Notes: generated by a model not told the origin, from the letters alone. A stretch of DNA of 64,000 nucleotides from Oceanicoccus sagamiensis (GCF_002117105.1 NZ_CP019343.1:2976001-3040000); one strand, 5' to 3'. Positions 29,029-38,831 are shown, counted from the stretch's first letter. Made by a program: numbers and translations.

Positions 29029-30501
29029 ATGGCAGAGCCCTTTGATATTGTGATTTTTGGTGGTACCGGTGACCTGACCTTAAGGAAGCTAATCCCTGCC
29101 TTATACCGTGCCTTTCGTGAAAACCAGTTAGTGGAAGGGACGCGGGTTATCGCCAGTTGTCGCAGCCAGCAAGATATTGATAGTTATCTTGATACGGCAG
29201 CCCTGGCCTTGCAGCAGCATTTATCCCCGGAAGAATTTAGTGTGCCGGAGTGGGAGCAATTTAAAAGCTATCTGCATCCGGTGATGCTGGATATCGCCGT
29301 AGACGATGATCGCTGGCAGGCCTTACAGGTGCTAATGGATGCGGAGCCTGAAAAAGTGCGGGTATTTTACCTGGCAGTGCCCCCGGCTATTTTTGGTGTC
29401 ACCTGTGAAAATTTATCCAGCGTTAACCTGATTACGACTAATAGCCGTTTGGTGGTAGAAAAACCACTGGGCTACGATGCAGGTTCTGCCGATGCGATTA
29501 ATACCGAAATCGCCAACTATTTTGAAGAAGAAAATATTTATCGTATCGACCATTATCTGGGCAAAGAAACCGTGCAGAACTTAATGGCCTTACGTTTTAC
29601 CAATCTTATTTTTGAGCAACTATGGAATGCCAAATCCATTGATCATGTGCAGATTAGTATTTCAGAAACCGTGGGGCTGGAAGGGCGTGCCGGTTTTTAT
29701 AATGATGCCGGTGCACTGCGTGATATGGTGCAAAACCATTTGCTGCAATTGCTGTGTTTGGTGGCGATGGAGTCTCCCAATAAAGTGGATGCCAAAAGTA
29801 TTCAGGCAGAAAAAATTAAAGTCTTGGAGGCCCTGCGCCCAATGCACGGCGAAGAGGTGATCAATAACACGGTGCGGGGCCAATATGTGGCGGGCAGTTA
29901 TTTCGGCGAATTAGTACCGGGTTATCTGGAAGAATTAGAGTCGCCTACCAGTCAGACAGAAACCTTTGTTGCACTACGCGCCTATATCGATAATTGGCGC
30001 TGGGCACGGGTGCCCTTTTATTTGCGCACCGGCAAGCGAATGAAGTCACGCTGTGCAGAAATTGTGATTCAGTTTAAGGATGTACCGCACCGTGTTTATG
30101 ATGACTCGGCTGGCCCGCTGGAACCCAATCGTCTGGTGATCCGCTTACAACCCGAAGAATCCATCCAGATGACTGTGATGTCAAAGAATCTGGAAAATAT
30201 GGATATGCAGCTAAAACCTGCCACCCTTAACCTAAACTTCTCTGACACCTATACGCAGTTTCGCAGTGATGCTTATAAGCGCTTAATTTTGGATGCCGCC
30301 GCTGCCAATACCAGCTTATTTATTCACCGCGATGAAGTGGCTGCTGCCTGGAACTGGATTGATCCGATTATCGATTCATGGCAAAACAGCAAAGCCGTGC
30401 CCAATTTATACCGAGCCGGCACCTGGGGCCCCGATGAGTCTGATGAATTATTGGCGGAGGAAGGCCATCATTGGTTTAATTCGGGTGAGACTGAGACATA
30501 G
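29029..30501 (+). CDS. zwf: Glucose-6-phosphate 1-dehydrogenase
   Basis: Zwf oxidises glucose-6-P to 6-phosphogluconolactone with NAD(P)+. The 490-residue protein has the nucleotide motif IFGGTGDLTLRKLIPALYR at the N-terminus, the substrate-site signature RIDHYLGKETVQN with the catalytic histidine region, VVEKPLGYD, and RTGKRMKSRCAEI in the C-terminal half. AGAGAA precedes the ATG. The stop codon touches the first codon of the pgl reading frame, showing close coupling. Confidence 0.97.
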   Translation: MAEPFDIVIFGGTGDLTLRKLIPALYRAFRENQLVEGTRVIASCRSQQDIDSYLDTAALALQQHLSPEEFSVPEWEQFKSYLHPVMLDIAVDDDRWQALQVLMDAEPEKVRVFYLAVPPAIFGVTCENLSSVNLITTNSRLVVEKPLGYDAGSADAINTEIANYFEEENIYRIDHYLGKETVQNLMALRFTNLIFEQLWNAKSIDHVQISISETVGLEGRAGFYNDAGALRDMVQNHLLQLLCLVAMESPNKVDAKSIQAEKIKVLEALRPMHGEEVINNTVRGQYVAGSYFGELVPGYLEELESPTSQTETFVALRAYIDNWRWARVPFYLRTGKRMKSRCAEIVIQFKDVPHRVYDDSAGPLEPNRLVIRLQPEESIQMTVMSKNLENMDMQLKPATLNLNFSDTYTQFRSDAYKRLILDAAAANTSLFIHRDEVAAAWNWIDPIIDSWQNSKAVPNLYRAGTWGPDESDELLAEEGHHWFNSGETET

Positions 30502-30503
30502 TG

Positions 30504-31214
30504 ATGGTTACTGAATATTTTTTTACCGATCGCGATAGCCTGTTTACGGCTTTAGTGTATGACTGCCAGAAAATCCTGACGGCCGCCATTGCTGAAAAAC
30601 AATCAGCAACGTTTATGGTGTCCGGCGGTAGTACCCCACAACCCCTATACCAGCAACTGGCAAAACAGCAGCTGGATTGGCAGAAAATTCATATAGCACT
30701 GGTCGATGAGCGCTGGGTTGATTGTCATCATGCAGGCAGCAATGAAGCGTTTATTGCCAATAACCTGATGCGCGATCACGCTGCCGCCGCCCAATGGATT
30801 GCGATGAAAACAGCGGAGCAAACAGCGGCTTTAGGTCTTGCCAACTGCGAACAACGCTATCAAGAATTACCGCGTCCTTTTGACCTAACGGTTCTGGGTA
30901 TGGGGCCTGATGGCCATACAGCGTCGTTATTTCCCGGTGCCCAGGGTTTGCAGCAGGCATTGGACATATCACACCAGCAACTCTGTACAGCGATAGAGGC
31001 CAAGCCCAGTGAGGTGACTGGAGAACTAACAGAGCGCATTAGCCTAAGTTTATTTGGCCTGCTGCAATCCAAACAGCTTCATCTGTTAATTACCGGCGAA
31101 GAAAAGTTGGCTGTTTATCGGCAGGCCTTGGCCAATAGGGATATTGGAAAAACACCGGTTAGTGCGGTATTGCAGCAGCAAACCATACCGGTCAAAGTCT
31201 ACTGGGCGCCCTAA
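30504..31214 (+). CDS. pgl: 6-phosphogluconolactonase
   Basis: Pgl (DevB family) hydrolyses 6-phosphogluconolactone to 6-phosphogluconate. The protein (236 residues from the ATG at 30504; a GTG at 30501 is the alternative start) carries the NagB-like fold signatures MVSGGSTPQPLYQQLA, ALVDERWVD and VLGMGPDGHTASLFPG. Sitting between zwf and eda, it supplies the Edd substrate. Confidence 0.95.
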   Translation: MVTEYFFTDRDSLFTALVYDCQKILTAAIAEKQSATFMVSGGSTPQPLYQQLAKQQLDWQKIHIALVDERWVDCHHAGSNEAFIANNLMRDHAAAAQWIAMKTAEQTAALGLANCEQRYQELPRPFDLTVLGMGPDGHTASLFPGAQGLQQALDISHQQLCTAIEAKPSEVTGELTERISLSLFGLLQSKQLHLLITGEEKLAVYRQALANRDIGKTPVSAVLQQQTIPVKVYWAP

Positions 31215-31250
31215 TTAACTGATCAATGGAACCGACAACTGGAACATACC

Positions 31251-31880
31251 ATGAAAGCTATCGAACAGATTATGACAAGCAGCCCCGTGATTCCCGTTAT
31301 TGTGATCGAGGATATCAATGATGCCGTGCCTATGGCCAAGGCTCTGGTCGCTGGTGGGCTAAGCGTTTTAGAGGTGACCTTGCGCACGGACTGTGGTTTA
31401 CAGGCGATTGCAAATATCAAACAGGAAGTAGCCGGTGCTATTGTGGGTGCCGGAACGGTAATTACCCCGCAAGATGTTGATAAGGCGGTAGCCGCGGGCG
31501 CTGAATTTTTGGTCAGCCCGGGCAGTACCCCAACTTTAATCGATGCCGCCTTAAACACGACTATCCCGCTGCTACCCGGCGTGGCCAGCCCCAGTGAAGC
31601 GATGTTATTGCTGGAGCAAGGGATATCCCATATGAAATTTTTCCCGGCACAGGCGGCTGGGGGCATACCGATGCTAAAGTCCATTGCTGGCCCACTGCCA
31701 CAGATTAAGTTTTGCCCCACCGGTGGTGTGTCAGAAAGCAATGCCCCTGACTTTTTGGCCTTGCCCAATGTGCTGTGTGTCGGTGGTACCTGGATGCTGG
31801 ATGCCGCTTTGGTAGCAGCCAGAGATTGGTCAGCGATTGAAGAGAAAGCACGTAATGCCGCGCAATTAGTATCAGCCTAA
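31251..31880 (+). CDS. eda: KDPG aldolase (2-keto-3-deoxy-6-phosphogluconate aldolase)
   Basis: Eda cleaves KDPG into pyruvate and glyceraldehyde-3-phosphate. The 209-residue protein has the class I aldolase features: VIVIEDIND, LEVTLRTDCGL with the catalytic glutamate, IVGAGTVI, MKFFPAQAAGG with the Schiff-base lysine, and KFCPTGGVS. It closes the edd-zwf-pgl-eda unit, so all steps from glucose-6-P to pyruvate plus triose phosphate are encoded within 5 kb. Confidence 0.96.
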   Translation: MKAIEQIMTSSPVIPVIVIEDINDAVPMAKALVAGGLSVLEVTLRTDCGLQAIANIKQEVAGAIVGAGTVITPQDVDKAVAAGAEFLVSPGSTPTLIDAALNTTIPLLPGVASPSEAMLLLEQGISHMKFFPAQAAGGIPMLKSIAGPLPQIKFCPTGGVSESNAPDFLALPNVLCVGGTWMLDAALVAARDWSAIEEKARNAAQLVSA

Positions 31881-32038
31881 AGCCCCGGCTCTTTATAGGC
31901 GCAATAGGGGCCCCATTGGCCCTGATTGGTACTTTGCCTGTTATCCCGGTCTTTATTAAAAACCGCTCTTAGTGTAAGGTTAAGCCCGAAAATAATACGA
32001 ATAATGTAATCATATAAAAATAATACCAAGGATTAAGC

Positions 32039-32197
32039 ATGACTCTGCTTACCATACTGGTGCTTTTATTTGGCACTGGTCTTATTGCTACCGGGCTGTT
32101 CTACCACCTTAAACGCCGTACATTAAACTCAGACCCCATACTGATTGCCACCTGCTATGTCTGGGGTGGGGTTAATATTGCTGTCTGTATACTCTAG
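32039..32197 (+). CDS. small membrane protein, 52 residues
   Basis: A short frame starting ATG at 32039 with AAGGA about 6 bases upstream. It encodes one clear hydrophobic helix (LLTILVLLFGTGLIATGLF), a basic turn HLKRRT, and a second hydrophobic stretch (ILIATCYVWGGVNIAVCIL). I do not recognise a family. The ribosome site and two-helix pattern make it a plausible real gene. It converges on the TIGR03545-like gene and ends 13 bases before that gene's end. Confidence 0.6.
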   Translation: MTLLTILVLLFGTGLIATGLFYHLKRRTLNSDPILIATCYVWGGVNIAVCIL

Positions 32198-32210
32198 TTT
32201 GCTATTTAGC

Positions 32211-33890
32211 CTATAAGATTTTTAACTGCTTGATCTCATCTTTGCGGCTGTTTAGTAAGTCTTCGATTTGATCCAGATAATCTGCCTTGTCGCTTAAGGC
32301 GCTTAAATCACCCGATAAGTTTTTCTGGATTTGTTGCTTGAGTTTTTGCTTTAGTTCGCCAGATTGAGCGCTGATTTGTTTCTTTAGTCCTGCTGTTAGG
32401 GCTTTATCCAAATTAGAGCGCAGTTTGATCGTCGGCGAATTAATATCCCCTTTGGCAATTAACTGAAGGTCAAAGTTATCTACAGAGCCTAAGCTATCGG
32501 CGATAACTTGTTGGGTGGTCGTGCTTTGTGGGCTATCCACTAGCAGTTTGGCTTGAGAAAATGTTCCCGTAAAATCCAGTGCTATGGTGTTAGGGCCTAG
32601 CTGCGCAGCACCCGTAATATCCGTCTTGGCTTGCCCTAAAGTCAGCCCCATATCCTTGCTGTCAGATAAGGTGACATTGTTCAGTGATAACTGGTCGATT
32701 TGCAGGGATAGCTGGTCGTTAAACAGCTCTTGCCGATGGTCAAAGCTGGCATTTAAGCGCAGGCTGGCTTGTTGGCTGTTTTGGCCAGTTAAGGCCAGTG
32801 TGGCAGGTGTTGTCCAGTCGCTGGGAGGAAAGGCAAAATCAGCCGCTTTGCCCTCAAAGCTAATGCTGTCGTCGGCAATGCCGGCGATGCCATCCAGAGT
32901 GGCCTGTTTCAGCAAGACTTGCGGCAGTGGGTTTTGCTCTTCAAAACGTATCCAGCGGCCTTCGCCTCGCGGTGGTTTGGCTTCGGTTTGACCGGAGCCC
33001 ATAGCCTGGGTGATTTTTTTAAATATGCCCAAGCCCTGTTGCAGCCACTGGCTGACTTGATTGCCGGTCAGGGCGCTCATAAAGCTGACATCTTGATCGG
33101 AGAACCCCACTTTTTTCATCAGCCGGTTTGCTTCCCGGTCGGGCATGGCTTTGGCGTTGTTAATTTCCTGATCTACGGCTTTGCGGTCTTGTTCGAGTTG
33201 TTGCTTGAGGGATGTGATCAGGTCGATATCTTTATTAACGTCTTCCTTCAGGCGTGTAAGGCCGGTAACTTTTTCTAAAAAATTTCCGCTTTTCAGTTTT
33301 TTAAAGCGAGCTTTATACTCATCGGCTTTATCTTCATCGGGTAGCTGTTGAATATTGCTCTGCCAGCGCTGTTCTATTGCCGTTAGCCGTTGTTGGGTTT
33401 GGTCAATTTGGTCCTTAAAGTATTGCTCTTCGTTTTTCAGCAGGCTGTTGATATCTGGCAGAGATGTAGTTGGTATGGCGCCGCCAAGATCAATATCAAA
33501 AACGCTATCATCTGCTGTTGCGTTCTTGGCCGCGGCAATAGCCCCTGAGGTTTGGCGGGGGGTATTAAATTGTAAATCCGATAGTGCAGCAGACTCTATA
33601 ATCAGTTGCCGACGCAGCAACATCAAGCCGTCGAGTTCGGTACTGATATTGCCAGCTTCTACTAAGTTGGACATGGGCTTACCGGCGTCGGTGACTTTAA
33701 GTCCTGTTAATTCAAGCCGGGTAGGCCATAAGGTCAGCTTGGCAGTACTTAGCTCAACTCTGGCACCATTGGCTTGAGTGCCAAAGGTTTCAATACTGTT
33801 TTTTATTATCCAATCAATACTCAGATACCAGCCGAGTGTAATAATCAGTAATACCGCAATACCCCAAGCACGAATCCAGCGCCCCATCAT
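32211..33890 (-). CDS. TIGR03545-like, AsmA-type membrane-anchored protein
   Basis: A 559-residue protein with one N-terminal membrane helix (IAVLLIITLGWYLSIDWI) and a large presumably periplasmic body that resembles AsmA-like proteins in its start (VELSTAKLTLWPTRLELTGL). Residues about 150-270 are a long helical or coiled-coil region rich in Gln/Lys/Asp, and further helical segments close the protein. It matches my knowledge of the uncharacterised family TIGR03545, usually paired with TIGR03546, whose candidate lies 6 bases upstream in the same operon. Function unknown; an envelope role is likely. Confidence 0.75.
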   Translation of the reverse strand: MMGRWIRAWGIAVLLIITLGWYLSIDWIIKNSIETFGTQANGARVELSTAKLTLWPTRLELTGLKVTDAGKPMSNLVEAGNISTELDGLMLLRRQLIIESAALSDLQFNTPRQTSGAIAAAKNATADDSVFDIDLGGAIPTTSLPDINSLLKNEEQYFKDQIDQTQQRLTAIEQRWQSNIQQLPDEDKADEYKARFKKLKSGNFLEKVTGLTRLKEDVNKDIDLITSLKQQLEQDRKAVDQEINNAKAMPDREANRLMKKVGFSDQDVSFMSALTGNQVSQWLQQGLGIFKKITQAMGSGQTEAKPPRGEGRWIRFEEQNPLPQVLLKQATLDGIAGIADDSISFEGKAADFAFPPSDWTTPATLALTGQNSQQASLRLNASFDHRQELFNDQLSLQIDQLSLNNVTLSDSKDMGLTLGQAKTDITGAAQLGPNTIALDFTGTFSQAKLLVDSPQSTTTQQVIADSLGSVDNFDLQLIAKGDINSPTIKLRSNLDKALTAGLKKQISAQSGELKQKLKQQIQKNLSGDLSALSDKADYLDQIEDLLNSRKDEIKQLKIL

Positions 33891-33896
33891 ATTCTC

Positions 33897-34403
33897 CTAA
33901 GCTTGAAGTTGTTGGTAAGCGTTAAAAATTTTGCCACTTTTAAGCCATAGGGCGATCCGGGATTTATTCACCATGGCCAGTAATTTTTCCCGGTATTGAA
34001 TAATCAATAGTCTCCCGATGATGACAATAAACGGGCTGAGCGCTAACGACAGTAATAAGCTGCCCAGAATCAACGTATTGTTATAGCCCAGTAAGCGCCA
34101 GAAGCTGCTTTGGTAGAGTGCTGTCCATAATCCCTGTAACGATGGCGCCTGCAATACCCAGTAGCCCAGGCTTTCACTCAGTGGGTCTACGGCATAGGCG
34201 AATAGGGTAAAGACACCCAGGCTTAATAAAAAGGCGGGCAGGTTAACCCGGACTATCAATAGGATAATTAACAGCAAGAGATTATGCGGTGCATTCAGCG
34301 GCGTGAGTCCCATAATGGCGGCCAGTGCAATAGCCAGTGAAATTTGGATAGGACTGTCGTCAGAATTAAGTATTTTTAATAGCTTTGCGAGTAGGGTGAT
34401 CAT
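33897..34403 (-). CDS. TIGR03546-like, integral membrane protein
   Basis: 168 residues with several hydrophobic segments (IQISLAIALAAIMGLTPL, LLLLIILLIVRVNLPAFLLS, ILGSLLLSLALSPFIVIIG), similar to the family named TIGR03546 and to DUF2062 proteins. It is the first gene of a two-gene minus-strand unit with the AsmA-like protein, a pairing seen widely in gammaproteobacteria. Its function is not known. Confidence 0.75.
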   Translation of the reverse strand: MITLLAKLLKILNSDDSPIQISLAIALAAIMGLTPLNAPHNLLLLIILLIVRVNLPAFLLSLGVFTLFAYAVDPLSESLGYWVLQAPSLQGLWTALYQSSFWRLLGYNNTLILGSLLLSLALSPFIVIIGRLLIIQYREKLLAMVNKSRIALWLKSGKIFNAYQQLQA

Positions 34404-34613
34404 GACTGCCTCCTTGAATCAGTGCTGACTATAGCTTGTTAAGAGCACAGGTGAAATACATGGCTGGCAGCAATGCTAAAAAAGTGTGGTTGGATCCGTT
34501 AATAAGTACATTACTGGAGGTTATGCTTGCGATAAGAATCTATCACTTATCATTATTTCTCTGCCCCCTATTATTTTATCCGTCAATTTTAAGATGATGA
34601 GTAAGGGGACGCT

Positions 34614-35003
34614 ATGCTGGGATTGTTTAGCAAAAGACAAAAGCCCAAGAATGCACTTGATGAAGTTATTTTTTCTATGTACGGCAACCCGCCGCCGGAA
34701 AAGCGAGCCCATGTTGGCAGGGCGACGGCTTTGGCGCGGGAGTTACTGATGGATATAATTGATGCACGGGATGTACAGCGTCAATCCATCACCCTGAATA
34801 AGAGCCCCATCCCTTATTCAACCCATGATCTGGCACTGTCGGTTTCGCTCAGTTTTTTTAAGCGGCCTGAATATATCCCACAGCTGGCTATGGCACAGTT
34901 ATTTGCCAAAATACAGGTGATGGATTGGCAAAAGTCAGGGTTGGTGGTGCCAGAGTTGGTGCAAAGTTTTAATGCGTTGAATAAACACTACCCAGCGGCT
35001 TAA
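34614..35003 (+). CDS. hypothetical protein, 129 residues
   Basis: I do not recognise a family. The ATG is preceded by AAGGGG at good spacing. The product is soluble, with a basic N-terminus (MLGLFSKRQKPKNALDEVIF) and helical segments (ALARELLMDIIDARDVQRQS, LAMAQLFAKIQVMDWQKSG). Its end overlaps the end of the convergent SnoaL-like gene by 4 bases. Confidence 0.65.
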   Translation: MLGLFSKRQKPKNALDEVIFSMYGNPPPEKRAHVGRATALARELLMDIIDARDVQRQSITLNKSPIPYSTHDLALSVSLSFFKRPEYIPQLAMAQLFAKIQVMDWQKSGLVVPELVQSFNALNKHYPAA

Positions 35004-35605
35004 TACACTTGCATGCCGCTATTATGAATATGCTGGATAAGCCATTGCTGGTCGGCTTTTACCAGATTGATGGTACCCAATCCAAAGGTCGTTGCTGGCT
35101 TGCCCATATGTAGCCCTCCTAGTCTGAATCTAACAATCACCGTGGCAGCGTGTTCGCCGCTGGAAAGATGCACCGGTTCCAGATCAAAGCTAAGTTCACT
35201 AAACATGGCGATAACATGGGCAACACCACCGCTGAGGTAGGTCTGTTTGTCCCAGGCATTGCCGCCGGGTTGAATAATCACAAAGTCCTCGGTCAGTACG
35301 CTGGCTAATTGCTCGGCATTTTTGGCTTTTAGGGCATCGGTATAAGTGGTTAAGGTATCCAGTATGGATGGTTCGCTGGCTATGAGCGCTGCTTTGCTGA
35401 TCGGCGCCGGGGTGGCTGCACCACCATGATTAACCTGGGGACGACATTGTGCTCCCAGTTGTTTTAGTAGAGCTGATGGCTGACTGACTTGTTGGCCAGA
35501 GCAGGCCGCTTCCATATCAAGCAGAGTAGTGCGGGTATCGGAGTAAGCCGCCAGGCTCACAAATAAACTCATCAATAAGATAAACTGTTGTGGACTGTGT
35601 TGCAT
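35000..35605 (-). CDS. secreted SnoaL/DUF4440-like protein
   Basis: The frame could start at 35698, but ATG at 35605 places a signal peptide at the very start (MQHSPQQFILLMSLFVSLAA), so this start is chosen; length 201 residues. The C-terminal 120 residues look like the NTF2-like/DUF4440 fold: LTTYTDALKAKNAEQLASVL, TEDFVIIQPGGNAWDK, ATVIVRFRLGGLHMG, WLIQHIHNSGM. Two cysteines (in EAACSGQQ and LGAQCRP) could form a disulfide. The substrate or role is unknown. Confidence 0.7.
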   Translation of the reverse strand: MQHSPQQFILLMSLFVSLAAYSDTRTTLLDMEAACSGQQVSQPSALLKQLGAQCRPQVNHGGAATPAPISKAALIASEPSILDTLTTYTDALKAKNAEQLASVLTEDFVIIQPGGNAWDKQTYLSGGVAHVIAMFSELSFDLEPVHLSSGEHAATVIVRFRLGGLHMGKPATTFGLGTINLVKADQQWLIQHIHNSGMQVY

Positions 35606-35932
35606 AGACTTGCCTGATTGACTGTTGTTGGTATGGATATTATCTGCCCTATTGTAAAAGAGCGTCATGGGTTTTGCCATGCTGCGATGGCAGCTCACCG
35701 ACCGCGATTGTTAGTCTTCGGCGCACTGACAGCTTTGAGGTTTATTCGCTTTTGTTCTGCATAAAGAGCCGGTTCACGGCGATAGCACAGGGTAGGTATA
35801 TATCCGTACATCATGTCTGCTGAAAGGGACTAAGCTGATAAGGATAACCGTAAAATGAGTGTATATTCGGCGCCATAGAATAATAACAGCCGCCGGGCTT
35901 TATCAACGCTGTTAAGGTTTACAACGACAACC
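35606..35932. other. divergent intergenic region
   Basis: About 330 bases between divergent genes, presumably with two promoters. No repeat, terminator or operator stands out. Confidence 0.4.
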
Positions 35933-36373
35933 ATGGACAAAGTGCAACGGGATAACAGCAAGCAATACGCATCACAACCGCTATTGGTGGTTGCGGGTTG
36001 TGTCTGTGTCCTGCTCGCCTTTATCGGTGCCTTTTTACCCCTGATGCCAACAACGGTCTTTGTCTTAATAGCAGGCTGGTGCTTTTCACGTTCCTCAGAA
36101 AAATTTGACCGCTGGCTAACCCGGCAAGCGGTGTTGGGGCCTATTATTTTGCGCTGGCGCCATCATAAGGGTATCGCCCTGAAAGACCGCAATAGAGCAT
36201 TGTTGCTGATGTGGGCTAGTATGTTGTTATCGATGTTGATAATCCAAACAGCGGGAGTGATTGGGTTATTACTATTACTTGGCGCAGGGGTGAGTGTCTA
36301 TTTGTGGCGCTTGCCTATTGTGGCGCCAGATTCGGGTTCGGTCACCGCCAGCCTGTCCAAATATCAACTTTAG
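35933..36373 (+). CDS. DUF454 (YbaN-like) inner-membrane protein
   Basis: A 146-residue protein with the DUF454 pattern: two or three hydrophobic helices around FIGAFLPLMPTTVFVLIAGW, then the motif CFSRSSEKFDRWL, PIILRWRHHKGIALKDRNRA, and a C-terminal pair of helices. Function in E. coli (YbaN) is not established. It stands alone just upstream of the signalling block. Confidence 0.85.
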   Translation: MDKVQRDNSKQYASQPLLVVAGCVCVLLAFIGAFLPLMPTTVFVLIAGWCFSRSSEKFDRWLTRQAVLGPIILRWRHHKGIALKDRNRALLLMWASMLLSMLIIQTAGVIGLLLLLGAGVSVYLWRLPIVAPDSGSVTASLSKYQL

Positions 36374-36428
36374 GAGCAGACACGATTGAGTATTTCCCCT
36401 CTGGAAACCAGGTTTTATAGTCACTGAT

Positions 36429-38089
36429 ATGAGCATTTTGGTTGTTGAAGATAGTCTTTCAATTCGTAAGCTATTACTGAGTATTGTCGAAGAAGCCGGT
36501 TTTAGCTGTCTGGAGGCTGGCAGTGGTGAGGAAGCGCTGGAACATCTGGCCGATGGCAAGCCCCTGCCACAGTTAGTGATTCTCGATATTGGCCTGCCCG
36601 GTATCGACGGGTATGAAACCGGCCGCCAATTAAAGGCGATAGCCGGTGAGCGCCACCTGCCCATTATTTTTCTGACTGGTGCCCGAGATAACGATATCTT
36701 AAGTAAGTGTTTAGCCATTGGCGATGATTATATTGCCAAGCCTTTTAGTGTTGAAGTGGTTAGCTCCAAGGTTGAGGCGCACCGCCGTGTGAGCGAAATT
36801 TATCAAAAAATGGAACGGCAATACCAGGCTCTGGAGGTACATCAGCAACAGGTTAAGCGTGAGCACGATATTGTTGAAACGATTTTTGCCAACCACTTTG
36901 AAAAACATATCGCCAGTATCGAACACTTTCGTTATCACATTTCCCCAACTTCGGTTTTTAATGGCGATGTACTTCTGGCCAGCTATGGCCCTTCGGGCAA
37001 TCTCTATATTGTGGTGGGGGATGTCACTGGGCATGGCCTGCCAGCGGCCGTAGGGGCGATACCAGTATACCCAACCTTTCGGGCGATGGCCGCCAAGGGA
37101 TTAAGTGTTGGCCATATCGCCGCAGAAATGAATCGGGCGCTAACGGATCTACTGCCTGACAATATGATGCTGGCCGCCAGTTTGATTGAACTGAATAGTC
37201 AGGGTGACCAACTGACAGTATGGTCGGGGGGATGCCGCCGATGATTGTGGCCGACGGCGACGGCAATATAAAACAATTTATTCAAGCCACACATTGCCCG
37301 CTGGCGATGTTGGAGCACCATGAGTTTAGTCAGGACGTGATGGTCTATAACGTCGATGTTAATGACAAAGTCTATTTATTTACCGACGGCGTAGAGGAAA
37401 GCCGCAACAGCGCCAATGAAATGTTTGGTGAAGCCCGCCTGCATGGTTTATTTGATGGCACAGACGGCAATATGTTTGATCGGATTATTGGCCGCCTGGC
37501 GGAGTTTACCGCCGGCCAGGACCAGGACGACGATATTACTCTGGCGGTATTGGACTGTGTGCCTAATGCGGGCCCCAAGGTCAGGGCAAGAGACACCATC
37601 AAGGTGCTGCCCTGGTCACTTAATTATGATCTGGGTATTGACGATATCCGGGCTAGTAATCCGGTATCACAAATTGTGCCGCTGCTATCCAATGCGATTG
37701 GGTTGGATGTGCATCAGGATTACCTGTCGACGATTTTATCTGAGCTTTATTCCAATGCCCTTGAGCATGGCTTATTAGAACTGGACTCCTCGATGAAACA
37801 GACCGAGGACGGCTTTATGGACTATTACAGCCTGCGCTCGCAGCGGCTGGCAGACTTGCAAACAGGCATGATCAATATACAAATTCACTTTAAACATAAT
37901 GGCAGCTGCTACCAGATAGAGTTGCAGATGAGCGACTCTGGCGCTGGTTTTGATTACCAGAAGGCCAGAGCCGTGGCGGGTGAAAATGATGCATTTGGTC
38001 GAGGGATTGGTATTCTGGAGTCACTTTGCGATGATGTTGTCTATAGTAAAGGAGGGAGTTCAGTCACGGTGACCTATGCACTGGAGTGA
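36429..38089 (+). CDS. REC-PP2C-HATPase response regulator, HsbR-like (frameshifted)
   Basis: A receiver domain (acceptor D53 in LVILDIGLPGIDG) is followed by a short coiled coil, a SpoIIE-type PP2C phosphatase domain (GDVLLASYGPSGNLYIVVGD, VTGHGLPAAVG, then VYLFTDGVEESRN) and a C-terminal HATPase domain (LSELYSNALEHG, MSDSGAGFDY). This order matches Pseudomonas HsbR, which controls an anti-sigma antagonist. The frame breaks at a six-G run at 37226-37231; one more G gives LTVWSGGMPPMIVADGDG and a 553-residue protein. The free Hpt and diguanylate cyclase genes follow directly. A STAS partner is not in the operon. Confidence 0.88.
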
Positions 38090-38165
38090 ACTCGGCCCTA
38101 GCCAAGTGTTGAGGCGCGGGTAGTGGCATGCTGAACAGATCTAAAATAGCTGTAATTTCAATAGT

Positions 38166-38807
38166 ATGAGGCGGTTAATGAAGGATACTGAGAAAAGTAT
38201 ATCGTCGCTAGCGACGTTGCCGGTATGGGACAAAGAGCGGGCCTTGTCGCGGATGAACGGGCGGATGGATCGCCTGATGATGATGATAGATCTCTTTCCA
38301 CAGGAAACAGTGGACTATATGACGTCTCTCGAGCAGGCGGTAGGCCAGCGTGATGGCCCGCAAATACGCTCAATGGCCCATGTGTTAAAAGGGGTGGCCG
38401 GTTCCCTCAGTGCCAGCCAATTGCAGGCCACGGCTGAGGCAATGGAAGGCGCAGCATCCAGTGATGCTGAGAATATGGCGACCCTGTATGGCCAATTAGA
38501 CTATGCTTACCGCCAGTTCTGTGAGCGGATTGAGCAAGAAAAAAATACCACCGAAGACGCAGAGCAAGAGAAGGCAGCAACCAGCGCTGCCCCGGTCAAC
38601 TTATCTCAGGTACTTCCTTTAATGGCTGCGCGCTTAGAAGCGGCAGAGTATATTGACCCTGAGGAGTTAAGCGCGATGCAGGCAGGCCTGAGCAAACCCG
38701 ATGAATTAGCACTGATGGATCAACTGCGCAAACAACTGATGCAGTTGGATAATCAGGCCGCACTGCAAATAATTAAGCAATGGTTGGCAAGCACTAAAGC
38801 CCATTAA
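38166..38807 (+). CDS. free histidine phosphotransfer (Hpt) protein
   Basis: 213 residues, with an Hpt domain at about 30-115: YMTSLEQAVGQRDGPQIRSM then AHVLKGVAGSLSASQL, where H72 is the predicted phospho-acceptor. A Glu/Ala-rich linker and a second helical region of unknown role follow (LMAARLEAAEYIDPEELSAM). An alternative start is the ATG at 38178. The downstream hybrid kinase has no Hpt domain of its own, so this protein is the natural relay partner to the receiver proteins on either side. Confidence 0.85.
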   Translation: MRRLMKDTEKSISSLATLPVWDKERALSRMNGRMDRLMMMIDLFPQETVDYMTSLEQAVGQRDGPQIRSMAHVLKGVAGSLSASQLQATAEAMEGAASSDAENMATLYGQLDYAYRQFCERIEQEKNTTEDAEQEKAATSAAPVNLSQVLPLMAARLEAAEYIDPEELSAMQAGLSKPDELALMDQLRKQLMQLDNQAALQIIKQWLASTKAH

Positions 38808-38831
38808 ACATTAAGCAGGTATACCGTCGTA

